NCBI RefSeq assembly: GCF_024363565.1
Contig: NZ_JAJEKE010000021.1
Span: 1-64,000, forward strand
Length of the DNA: 64,000 bases
From: Lutispora saccharofermentans
GTDB lineage: Bacteria; Bacillota; Clostridia; Lutisporales; Lutisporaceae
Direction of reading: 5' to 3'
Below, piece by piece: positions 27,537 through 35,102 of this stretch. A program made the translations under genes and the position numbers. The stretch's first letter is position 1. Each line of letters begins with the position of its first letter. The notes beneath the pieces were generated by a model. That model ran no database searches and was not told the origin of the DNA. It worked only from the letters and a program-made list of their open reading frames with translations.

Positions 27537-28463
27537 ATGAAAAGAAAATTTTTTATTTTAATGCTTGTAATCTGTTCCATGCTTCTTGCAAGCTGCACAA
27601 GCCAAGCACTGAAAATTGGAGAAGAAGTGTCGGCGGATGCAAAGGATGGCTCGTACAAGCTTGGGGATTATGAAAAAGCAGTGGCTCTTTTAGACAAGCA
27701 TCTGAAGGAAGCTTCACCAGAGAAAACCATGGTCGCAAAAAATGATGAAATCCAAATAATGAAGCTTGAAAGGCTAAATGAAAATTATTATCTGGCTTCC
27801 TATCAGATTTCTCCCATTTATCCTCTGACAAATTTGAATTATGCTCTTGTGGGTTTTCGGGAAAACAGCTGCAGGACGATAAACCTTGATACTGTAGATT
27901 ATATTTCCGATACATCCTATGATAATGGCGTAATTTCTTTTTACAGTGAAGGAAATAATATAGTAAACGCTTTCAGAGAGTTTCCTCATAATATAAATTA
28001 TGATATAAAAAATGGGGAACTTTCAATAGAGCAATTATACCATAGCTTAGAATCAGGTTCTCAAGTAAGGCTGGGAAATGGCATAAATAAAGCAGGCATA
28101 AAAAATATTGCTGAAACTGATAAAGAAATCACTTTTGATTTTGAGGAAGTGGAAGGGACTATACTGGCAGGAGGAGCTTTCTGTCCTGCTATTAAATCCG
28201 GAGTGATGTTTGATAAAGAAGATAAACCAGTATTTTATCTTGATTTTGAAAATCTGATATTATCAAAAGAAAATGAAAAAATGATAATGGATCTGGCAAA
28301 AAAGGAATATATATCCGGTGTAGATATTAAGCATTATGAGGATTTGACGGAAAACAGCCATACAGCTATATATTTTCGCTTCAAAGGTGTATCTGAGTAT
28401 ACCTGCAGCTTTAAAAATGATGACAAAACAGGGTTCGAAAATTTTATTCTTATATTAAGATAG
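27537..28463 (+). CDS. Lipoprotein of unknown function
   Basis: The protein has about 308 residues with a lipoprotein signal (KRKFFILMLVICSMLLASC, lipobox LLASC). Beyond the anchor no domain is recognised; the mature part is mixed alpha/beta, Glu/Lys/Asn-rich and without repeats. ATG 27528 is an equally possible start. It follows signal peptidase I by ten bases and is the last gene before the tRNA-Ser region. The role is unknown. Confidence 0.65.
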   Translation: MKRKFFILMLVICSMLLASCTSQALKIGEEVSADAKDGSYKLGDYEKAVALLDKHLKEASPEKTMVAKNDEIQIMKLERLNENYYLASYQISPIYPLTNLNYALVGFRENSCRTINLDTVDYISDTSYDNGVISFYSEGNNIVNAFREFPHNINYDIKNGELSIEQLYHSLESGSQVRLGNGINKAGIKNIAETDKEITFDFEEVEGTILAGGAFCPAIKSGVMFDKEDKPVFYLDFENLILSKENEKMIMDLAKKEYISGVDIKHYEDLTENSHTAIYFRFKGVSEYTCSFKNDDKTGFENFILILR

Positions 28464-28575
28464 ATCTCATAGCAGAGAAGAATAGAAAAGATCTAAAGTG
28501 AAACTTGCCTGTATTTTAGAGCTTCCCAAGCTAAATAAGGTCCACAAATTGACACCGGAATTTATTATGCTTTTG

Positions 28576-28604
28576 TTGACACTTATGATTTTACCTGATA
28601 TAAT
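28576..28604 (+). promoter_or_regulatory. Consensus promoter of the tRNA-Ser genes
   Basis: TTGACA at 28576-28581 and TATAAT at 28599-28604, spacer exactly 17 bases: a perfect sigmaA consensus about 20 bases before the tRNA 5' end. Confidence 0.9.
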
Positions 28605-28622
28605 TTAATATGTCTTAAATTT

Positions 28623-28712
28623 GGAGAGATGTCCGAGCGGTTGATGGAGCTGGTCTTGAAAACCAGAGATGTTTCACGACATCCGTGGGTTCGAATCCCA
28701 CTCTCTCCTCCA
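28623..28712 (+). tRNA. tRNA-Ser (anticodon TGA)
   Basis: It folds as a class II tRNA with acceptor ggagaga/tctctcc, anticodon arm ctggt-cttgaaa-accag (TGA at 34-36), a long variable arm and T-arm gtggg-ttcgaat-cccac. CCA is encoded. The discriminator base is T, whereas bacterial tRNA-Ser usually has G73. Confidence 0.95.
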
Positions 28713-28769
28713 TAAGAGAATCATAACTTAGTTCTTTGAATAAGAGTATGTATAAGAGGAAAAGTAGAT

Positions 28770-28879
28770 GGGAATTCGAACGGGAGGAACAAGAAGATGC
28801 GCCCTTTGGAAGCATTTTCCCTCCCAGGCGTGATAGTGAGCGAAAGCGAACGGAGCGAATCCCACTCTCTCCTCCATAA
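28770..28879 (+). repeat. tRNA-linked structured repeat, copy 1, plus duplicated tRNA 3' end
   Basis: A 94-base unit (28770-28863) starts gggaattcgaacgggagg and ends gcgaatccc. Internal pairing is extensive: GGGAGG with CCTCCC and the gatgc/gcatt arms. It runs directly into a copy of the upstream tRNA's 3' end: 28856-28879 equals 28692-28715 (T-arm to CCATAA). The remaining bases 28713-28769 contain nothing recognisable. Confidence 0.8.
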
Positions 28880-28898
28880 AGAACTATAGCTTAGACCT

Positions 28899-28990
28899 GG
28901 AGAAGTACTCAAGTAGGTCGAAGAGGCGCCCCTGCTAAGGGCGTAGGTCGGGAAACTGGCGCGAGGGTTCGAATCCCTCCTTCTCCGCCA
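28899..28990 (+). tRNA. tRNA-Ser (anticodon GCT)
   Basis: Acceptor ggagaag/cttctcc, anticodon arm cgccc-ctgctaa-gggcg (GCT at 34-36), long variable arm, T-arm gaggg-ttcgaat-ccctc, discriminator G and encoded CCA. It lies in the same transcription unit as the TGA tRNA. Confidence 0.96.
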
Positions 28991-29000
28991 TCTGAAAACG

Positions 29001-29024
29001 AATCACTCACAAGAGTGATTTTTT
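29001..29024 (+). terminator. Terminator after tRNA-Ser(GCT)
   Basis: aatcactca/caagagtgatt hairpin followed by T6. A second copy is at 29162-29186. Confidence 0.85.
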
Positions 29025-29045
29025 AGTATAAACGAATGAGCAACG

Positions 29046-29186
29046 GGGATTCGAACGGGAGGAACAAGAAAATGCGCCCTTTGGAAGCATTTTCCCTCCC
29101 AGGCGTGAAAGCGAGCCAAAGCGAGCGGAGCGAATCCCTCCTTCTCCGCCATCTGAAAACGAATCACTCATAAGAGTGATTTTTTT
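29046..29186 (+). repeat. tRNA-linked structured repeat, copy 2, plus duplicated tRNA 3' end and terminator
   Basis: The unit at 29046-29138 (gggattcgaacgggagg to cgaatccc) is nearly identical to 28770-28863. Its ends GGGATTCG and CGAATCCC are a perfect inverted repeat; inside, GGGAGG/CCTCCC and AAAATGC/GCATTTT form a second stem. It is followed by 29131-29185, which repeats 28970-29024 (tRNA-Ser(GCT) T-arm, CCA and terminator) with one mismatch. Confidence 0.82.
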
Positions 29187-29217
29187 GCTATATAAATCAC
29201 GATAAAGAATCTATATC

Positions 29218-29460
29218 CTATTTTCCCAAGGCATATATTTCAAGTACTTTATACAGGAATTTAAAAAATACTTTTGCATAGTATTTTTCTTCCTCCATAC
29301 AGTGAACTTTAACGGTCTCATAGTTTAATATTCCAAGCAATTTAACACCATGATACTTTCCATAGGTAGGAATAAGGAATTGCCTACCCTTGGGAAACCA
29401 AGTTCTGATGATTGCTTGATAATCACGGATCATTGATTCATCCTCAAATAGGAAACATAG
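29218..29460 (-). pseudogene. IS630-family transposase fragment
   Basis: Reading leftwards, about 80 codons encode FEDESMIRDYQAI, TWFPKG, IPTYGKYHGVKLLGILNYET and a C-terminal FLYKVLEIYALGK. This matches the middle of IS630-family DDE transposases, where the first catalytic Asp precedes ESM. The N-terminal helix-turn-helix and the C-terminal catalytic part are missing, and no start codon or terminal inverted repeats are seen. The remnant abuts the duplicated tRNA element. Confidence 0.75.
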
Positions 29461-29538
29461 ATTACCTGTAACAAATTATTACAGTTTAATGTTGCAATTT
29501 AAAGGGAAATATATAATAATTTATTTTGGGTGATATTA

Positions 29539-30468
29539 ATGATAAGTAATAGTTTAAGAAATGAATATACGAAAATTGCCTACTACTATTATAAAGCTGG
29601 AATGACTCAGGAAGAGATAGCAAAAAAGATGTCGATGTCCCGTCAGAAGGTTAACAGGGTTTTAAAAAAATGTCTTGAAGATGGTATAGTGAAAATTACT
29701 ATTGAAGGCTACCCATGCGAGGGCATTGAAATGGAGGTCAAGCTGGAATCCCTGCTGGGCCTTAATAGGGTGATTATCGTAGCTGCACCAGAAAAGGAAG
29801 TATTGGGAAATGCATCAGCAGCATATCTTGAAGGCATTATTAAGAACAATGATATTATAGGTTTTTCAGGAGGAAAGGCTTTATCATATATTGTTGATAG
29901 GCTCAAGCCTGTAGAGGCAAAGAATCTTTCTGTTACGCAATTGGTAGGAATTCTTAATACAGATGGCGAATATGGAAGTTCAGACTACATTGTCAGGAAG
30001 GCATCAGACAAATTGCATGCAAAGCCTCACTTTATTTATGCTCCAATGATGCTGAACAGTACATTGCTTCGTGACTCTCTTTTAAAAGAAGAATTTTATA
30101 CTGATGTTTTTGATGCCATGAAGGCCTGTACCATAGCTATGGTTCTTATTGGCGACATGAACCATATATCATCGCTCGTTGAAACAAAATTTATTTCAGC
30201 AGAAGAATTAGAGGATTTGAAAAATAAGTGTACTGTTGGTGAAGTATGTACTCATTTTTATGATATAGATGGCAATCTCATTACCAACACTATAAATGAC
30301 AGGGTGCTGTCAATTGATATTGATAGTTATAAAAATATTCCTTTGCGTGTTGGAATAGGAAAAGGAAAAGAATCTGTACAGTCTATAATAGGTGCTGCAA
30401 AAAGCAGACTGATTAATGTACTGATAACTGATTTTGAAACTGCTGATGTATTATCAAAAACAATTTGA
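29539..30468 (+). CDS. SorC/DeoR-type transcriptional regulator
   Basis: The protein has 309 residues from ATG 29539. The N-terminal helix-turn-helix (AGMTQEEIAKKMSMSRQKVNRVLKKC, about residues 20-45) precedes a SorC sugar-binding domain with GFSGGKALSYIVDRL and the ligand-pocket region near the C terminus (LPLRVGIGKG-like, here IPLRVGIGKG). Proteins of this family sense phosphorylated sugars or related catabolites and control the operon beside them. Here that is the aldolase-Grd operon starting at 30755, behind repeats at 30679-30710. It has its own terminator at 30504. Confidence 0.88.
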   Translation: MISNSLRNEYTKIAYYYYKAGMTQEEIAKKMSMSRQKVNRVLKKCLEDGIVKITIEGYPCEGIEMEVKLESLLGLNRVIIVAAPEKEVLGNASAAYLEGIIKNNDIIGFSGGKALSYIVDRLKPVEAKNLSVTQLVGILNTDGEYGSSDYIVRKASDKLHAKPHFIYAPMMLNSTLLRDSLLKEEFYTDVFDAMKACTIAMVLIGDMNHISSLVETKFISAEELEDLKNKCTVGEVCTHFYDIDGNLITNTINDRVLSIDIDSYKNIPLRVGIGKGKESVQSIIGAAKSRLINVLITDFETADVLSKTI

Positions 30469-30503
30469 CTTTTAATTATAGACCATATAAAGAAGTTTAT
30501 GTT

Positions 30504-30545
30504 AAGAAAAACTCTTTCACTATTAAGTGAAGGAGTTTTTCTTAT
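30504..30545 (+). terminator. Terminator of the SorC regulator gene
   Basis: aagaaaaactc-tttcac pairs with gtgaa-ggagtttttctt around a short loop and ends in TTTTTCTTATTTT. Confidence 0.85.
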
Positions 30546-30639
30546 TTTGTAATGAACTATTCGATACCTCTTCAATATTTTATTCAAATAACCTATTAAC
30601 AATATTGAAAATAGCGATAATTGTATAGTTAAATTTCAC

Positions 30640-30710
30640 TTTACATACAAAGTTCGATATGATATCATAATTAAGACGTTACAAATGTAAATTGACTGAG
30701 CAAATGTAAC
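30640..30710 (+). promoter_or_regulatory. Promoter and operator region of the aldolase-Grd operon
   Basis: TTTACA 30640-30645 and TATCAT 30663-30668 (17-base spacer) form a possible promoter. Downstream lies TTACAAATGTAA (30679-30690), a palindrome, and caaatgtaa occurs twice (30682 and 30701) with 19-base spacing. These fit a binding site for the adjacent SorC regulator. The rest of the gap holds a -10-like TATACT at 30725-30730. Confidence 0.5.
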
Positions 30711-30754
30711 ACAAAATGACGCATTATACTATTATAGAAAAGAGGTGAAGTATA

Positions 30755-31555
30755 ATGGCAAGTAAAACACACCGCTTGAACCATATTTTCAGAGAGGATA
30801 AAAAGACATTCATCATGGCAATGGACCATGGAAGCGTTTTTAATGTTCTTCCTGCTATGAAGCGTATAGGTGATATTGTAAGCGATGTGGCTAGAGCAGG
30901 AGCAGATGCATTTTTGGCTAATGTTGGATTGGTAGAAAAATTTGCAGATGACTTTCATGGGAAGGGAATCATTTTAAGGCTGGATGGCGCATTTACATTC
31001 CTGGGCTCAAAAGATAAAACTGTTGAAACTGTAGCTAACGTTGAAGATGCCATAGGTCTTGGAGCTGATTCTGTAATTGGCATGGGCTTTCCTGGATCTA
31101 AATGGGAGGATAAGGTTCTTAAAAACCTGGCAGCTAATATCAGCGAATGCAATAAGTGGGGTATTCCAATGACTGCGGAAATGCTTCCAAGAGGTTTTGA
31201 AGGTGGAGAGGATTCCCGTACTGCTCAAAATATTACCTTTGCATGCCGACTTGGCGCCGAGATGGGTGCTGATATTATAAAGACAGAATATACAGGAGAT
31301 ACTGAAAGCTTCAGGGAATTATGCGAAAGCGTTTTTGTACCTGTTGTAATTTTAGGAGGAAGTAAGAAGGTGTCTGAAGAGCAGCTGCTTACAGAAATAA
31401 AGGAAGCTCTTGAAGCAGGTGCATCTGGAATTGCCATGGGAAGGAACATATGGGGACATGAGGAGCCAGCTAGATATGCAGGTGCTATAGCTAAGCTAAT
31501 ACATGAAGATTGCAGCGTTGAAGCAGCACTTAAGGAATTAAGCAAGAAATTCTAG
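30755..31555 (+). CDS. Class I aldolase, DhnA/LsrF/FbaB family
   Basis: The protein has 266 residues of the DeoC/LacD/DhnA TIM-barrel family (COG1830). The Schiff-base lysine is in ADIIKTEYTGD (about K176), with the AMDHG start of the barrel near residue 22 and the C-terminal phosphate-binding GASGIAMGRNIWGH. LsrF-type enzymes cleave or thiolyse phosphorylated ketoses; FbaB-type act on fructose-1,6-bisphosphate. It is the first gene of the operon, under SorC control, so it probably cleaves a phosphorylated or hydroxylated carbon-chain intermediate into two short units. It starts after AGAGGTGAAG and ends 11 bases before the next gene. Confidence 0.88.
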   Translation: MASKTHRLNHIFREDKKTFIMAMDHGSVFNVLPAMKRIGDIVSDVARAGADAFLANVGLVEKFADDFHGKGIILRLDGAFTFLGSKDKTVETVANVEDAIGLGADSVIGMGFPGSKWEDKVLKNLAANISECNKWGIPMTAEMLPRGFEGGEDSRTAQNITFACRLGAEMGADIIKTEYTGDTESFRELCESVFVPVVILGGSKKVSEEQLLTEIKEALEAGASGIAMGRNIWGHEEPARYAGAIAKLIHEDCSVEAALKELSKKF

Positions 31556-31566
31556 GAGGAAGCATT

Positions 31567-32601
31567 ATGGGTGAAAAGTATAAAGTAGCCATATTAACTG
31601 GTGTAGGACAGGCAGAAATCACTGAAAAGGAATTGAGACAGCCTCAAGGACATCAGGTGCTTGTAAAGGTTGACAGCTGTGCAATATGCACCCTTGAACA
31701 GAGAATGTACAATGGAGTTATGAAAAGATACCCATTTGCAGGAGGCCATGAAGCATCAGGAACGGTTGTTGCAGTAGGTGAGTTTGTAAAAAGTTTGAGA
31801 AAGGGTGATAAGGTAGCGGCTAGGCTATTGACTAGCTGCGGTGAATGCTACTTCTGCAGAAGCGGTCATGAAAACCAGTGTGTTATATCCTTCATGGCTA
31901 ATGTACATGAAGGAGTTGGAGGACCTGGAGGATTTGCAGAATACATGATGCTGGATGCAAAGAAGCTTTACAAGGTAGCTGATGACCTGGATTTAACTCA
32001 TGCAGCTCTGGCAGAGCCTCTCGCATGCTGTGTGCACAGCATAAATAATGCAAATATTGGGCTGGGTGAGGACGTTGTCGTGATAGGAGTAGGAATAATG
32101 GGAGCCTTCCATATTAAACTTGCTAAGCTGAGAGGAGCTAGAGTTATTGCATGTGAGGTAGAGGAGGAACGCCTAGAGGTTGCAAAAAAAATGGGTGCTG
32201 ACCTCCTGATTAATTCAAAGAAGGTAAATGCTGTCGATAAGGTAAAGGAACTGACCGAAGAAAGAGGAGCAGATGTGGTATTCTGCACTGCAGCTCTTAC
32301 AAAGCTTGCAGAGGAAAGTATACAGATTGTAAGTAAGGCTGGGCGTGTTATAATGTACTCCTCTTTCCATCCAGACAATCCAATTGACCTTAGCGTAAAC
32401 AAGGTACACTCATCGGAAATGAATATAACAGGCGCTGTAAATGCTAACACCAGAGATTTCCTTGCAGCAACAAGGCTTCTTTCAAGCCATATGGTAGATC
32501 CGTCAATACTTATATCAGAGACAGTTCCATTAGAAAAGCTTGATTATGCTTTTAAGCGTGCAATTGACCCCAAAACATATCGTATAGTAATTAAAGCATA
32601 A
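31567..32601 (+). CDS. Zinc-dependent medium-chain alcohol dehydrogenase
   Basis: The protein has 344 residues, with ATG 31567 behind TAGGAGGAAGC. The catalytic-zinc region has Cys in SCAICTLE and GGHEASG; the structural-zinc loop is CGECYFCRSGHENQC. The NAD(P)-binding motif is VIGVGIMGAFH (about residue 180), with an acidic CEVEEERLE after the second strand that favours NAD. It belongs to the sorbitol/threonine dehydrogenase-like branch (Tdh/GutB group). It should interconvert a secondary or primary alcohol and a carbonyl in the island's pathway. Confidence 0.9.
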   Translation: MGEKYKVAILTGVGQAEITEKELRQPQGHQVLVKVDSCAICTLEQRMYNGVMKRYPFAGGHEASGTVVAVGEFVKSLRKGDKVAARLLTSCGECYFCRSGHENQCVISFMANVHEGVGGPGGFAEYMMLDAKKLYKVADDLDLTHAALAEPLACCVHSINNANIGLGEDVVVIGVGIMGAFHIKLAKLRGARVIACEVEEERLEVAKKMGADLLINSKKVNAVDKVKELTEERGADVVFCTAALTKLAEESIQIVSKAGRVIMYSSFHPDNPIDLSVNKVHSSEMNITGAVNANTRDFLAATRLLSSHMVDPSILISETVPLEKLDYAFKRAIDPKTYRIVIKA

Positions 32602-32740
32602 AGGCTTACACCATATAATCCCAAAATGATGATTGCCCCATAGTATGGGTTGCAATATATACACTAATTCTTACAAATTAGCTTCATAGGGAATCAGACA
32701 TAAAGCTGTGAAATCATAAATTAAGAAAAGGAGCAATATT

Positions 32741-34084
32741 ATGTCAAACAAAGAAAACGGTAAGCTTGGTTTACTAGACAGTACAACCATTCTCATAGGT
32801 GGAATGATTGGAAGTGCCATCTTTTCACTTTCAGGAATGACGATTTTATGTGCTGGTCCTGCCTGTATCATCTCATGGATCATTGCAGCTATCATACTGT
32901 ATGCTTATGGTCTTCAGACAGCAGAACTGGCTACAGTTTATCCGTCCTCAGGAGGAGTTTTCGTATTCCCTGCTGAGGCGCTTGGAAAGACTAAAAAACA
33001 GAAGAAGCTTATAGGATGGATTACAGCATGGGCTTATCTTTTTACTTGCATTGGAGGAGCGGCATTCTCAGCAACCTATGTAGGAACCTACCTTGGAGTT
33101 GGCTTCCCAAGCCTAGCCAATGCACAGATTGTTATTGCCATTGGAACAATTGTAGTCTGTGGCATACTGAACCTGTTTAACATATCTGTTACAGGAAAGG
33201 CTAACACTGCATTAACGATACTGCTTGCAGCTACAATGGTTGTATTTGTTGTAGTTGCTTTGTTCAGTGGACAGTGGGATGCAGCGATGCTTACACCTTT
33301 CTTTACTCAGGGGTCTGCTGGATCGTGGGGCTTCATGAGTGCTATTCCTATAGCAATGGTTGCATATGGATCCATAGTAGCTGTTGCGTTCATGGTTGGA
33401 GAAATCAAAGATCCTAACAAGACAGTACCAAAGGCAATGAGCATTGCAATGCTCATTGTTGCAACCCTTTATATTCTTGTTATGATAGCTGTATTAGGCC
33501 TTGTATCATCACAGTACCTTCAGGAGAATAGTGGAATGGCTTATATACCCTTGTATGCTGCAGCCTTCACAAAGCTGGCATCAATACCATGGCTTATAAA
33601 GCTCATATCTATTTCAGCAGTGTTGGCGCTTATAACCACAATACTTGTTCTTATAGCCCTTGCAGGACGTACCCTTCAGGCTGCAGCAGCTGACGGAGTT
33701 CTTCCGATGTCCTTTGCAAAGAATAATGAGAAAACAAAGGTGCCAACGGTATCACTTGAAGTCGTAATAGTAGTTACCGCCATTCTTACAGTATTCCCAA
33801 GCTTTACTAGCATGATTGTAAACCTTGGCGCACTTTGTAGTGTGCTGGTAGTTGCAGTAATATGCATTTCAGTAATTGCAGCTCGTAAGCGGCATCCATA
33901 TGTTGAAGGAAACTTTAGGGCACCTGGAGGAAATGCTATCCCTGTAATAACAATCGTTGCACTGGTTGCATGCTATGTACCTGACATTATCCGTGGAGGA
34001 TGGCAGATTTGGGCATATACAGCAATATATTTAGTAATTGGTTTGATTATATACTTTATTGGAGCAGGAAAAGCTTCTGACTAA
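32741..34084 (+). CDS. APC-superfamily amino acid/amine permease
   Basis: The protein has 447 residues and 12 predicted membrane helices. The APC signature is near the N terminus (GLLDSTTILIGGMIGSAIF with the GGxIGxxIF substrate-binding motif), and PSSGGVFVFPAEALG and VAFMVGEIKDPNKTVPKAM follow. It is probably a proton- or exchange-driven importer of an amino acid or amine, and it is likely the entry point for the substrate of this island. ATG 32741 follows AAAAGGAGC. A stable hairpin without a T-run follows. Confidence 0.9.
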   Translation: MSNKENGKLGLLDSTTILIGGMIGSAIFSLSGMTILCAGPACIISWIIAAIILYAYGLQTAELATVYPSSGGVFVFPAEALGKTKKQKKLIGWITAWAYLFTCIGGAAFSATYVGTYLGVGFPSLANAQIVIAIGTIVVCGILNLFNISVTGKANTALTILLAATMVVFVVVALFSGQWDAAMLTPFFTQGSAGSWGFMSAIPIAMVAYGSIVAVAFMVGEIKDPNKTVPKAMSIAMLIVATLYILVMIAVLGLVSSQYLQENSGMAYIPLYAAAFTKLASIPWLIKLISISAVLALITTILVLIALAGRTLQAAAADGVLPMSFAKNNEKTKVPTVSLEVVIVVTAILTVFPSFTSMIVNLGALCSVLVVAVICISVIAARKRHPYVEGNFRAPGGNAIPVITIVALVACYVPDIIRGGWQIWAYTAIYLVIGLIIYFIGAGKASD

Positions 34085-34117
34085 TTGAGAATTGTTATAC
34101 ATGTATATTATTACCTG

Positions 34118-34152
34118 GTCATTCTGCCATTTAATTAACATGGCAGAATGAC
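34118..34152 (+). other. Intra-operon hairpin without U-tract
   Basis: A perfect 13-bp stem (gtcattctgccat / atggcagaatgac) with a 9-base AT-rich loop lies between the permease and flavin genes. It lacks a T-run and may be an mRNA processing or stability element. Confidence 0.6.
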
Positions 34153-34206
34153 AATATTGAAAAGAGGTAGTTAGCACTGAAGCATATTTATGGAAATCAT
34201 TATGCA

Positions 34207-35067
34207 ATGTCCAATACCTGCATAGCCTTCGGCGTATTTGATGGAGTTCATGAGGGGCACAAGGCTGTAATAAGTAAACTGATGGAAATGTCAGTTAAGG
34301 GATATACTCCTGTAGTTGTAAGCTTTGAATACGACACTGAATTGCTGCAAGATAAAAAAGTACTTTCAACTGAAATGGAAAAAGAGCATTTGATAGGCCG
34401 GCTAGGACCGGAGTTAATGATTTCATATAAAATAGATAAGCATAATAAGGATAGTGACATAAAAAGCTTCATCAGGGATGTGCTGGTTGAAAGCCTTGGC
34501 GCGAAGGTTATTGTGGCTGGAAAAAATGATTGCAACATAATGGCATTGCGTGAATGTGCCAAAAGTCTGAGATATTGCCTTGAAGAATGCGACACGGTTA
34601 CTTCGGATAGCGGTCCTATTACGTCAGAGCGCATAGCAGCTGAGATTGAAAACAATAATTTGGAAAAGGTAAATAAGCTGTTGGGTCATCCATACATCTT
34701 TATAGGAAAAGTAATGCATGGTAAGGCATTTGGAAGAACTGTTGGCATGCCGACTGCCAACCTTGAATTTGGAGAAAGCAAGCTTTTGCCGGCTTATGGA
34801 GTATATGCAACGCTTTCTGAAATAGATGGCAAAAGTGTAAAAGGACTGACCAACATAGGCAAAAGGCCTTCGGTTGATAATTACGATTATGTGACTATTG
34901 AAACCTTTCTCCTGGATTTTTCAGGTGACCTGTATGATAAAATTATAGAGCTTCAAGTACATGCATTCATCAGGAGTGTAAAAAAATTCAACGGACTTGA
35001 TGAGGTAAAAAGCCAGGTGAACAAGGATATACAGTCCATTAGGGAATATCTTGATAAAATTTCTTAA
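34207..35067 (+). CDS. ribF: RibF-like FAD synthetase / flavokinase homologue
   Basis: The protein has 286 residues from ATG 34207. It has the nucleotidyltransferase motif FGVFDGVHEGHKAV of FMN adenylyltransferases at the N terminus, and the flavokinase block GRTVGMPTANLEF, LLPAYGVYAT, GLTNIGKRPSVDN and ETFLLDF at about residues 180-245. The expected products are FMN and FAD. A ribosome site (AGAGGT 34163-34168) sits too far from ATG 34207 but 8 bases before CTG 34177, in frame, so translation may start there and add ten residues. Its place inside a catabolic operon suggests a flavin-demanding step or a local function. Confidence 0.85.
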   Translation: MSNTCIAFGVFDGVHEGHKAVISKLMEMSVKGYTPVVVSFEYDTELLQDKKVLSTEMEKEHLIGRLGPELMISYKIDKHNKDSDIKSFIRDVLVESLGAKVIVAGKNDCNIMALRECAKSLRYCLEECDTVTSDSGPITSERIAAEIENNNLEKVNKLLGHPYIFIGKVMHGKAFGRTVGMPTANLEFGESKLLPAYGVYATLSEIDGKSVKGLTNIGKRPSVDNYDYVTIETFLLDFSGDLYDKIIELQVHAFIRSVKKFNGLDEVKSQVNKDIQSIREYLDKIS

Positions 35068-35102
35068 ATAATTATAAATGTATAAATTTAGGAGGTAATC
35101 AT

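Noticed and set aside
28770-29138. CRISPR array
   Set aside because: Only two units of ~93 nt, each tied to a tRNA 3' end; no regular spacers and no cas genes.
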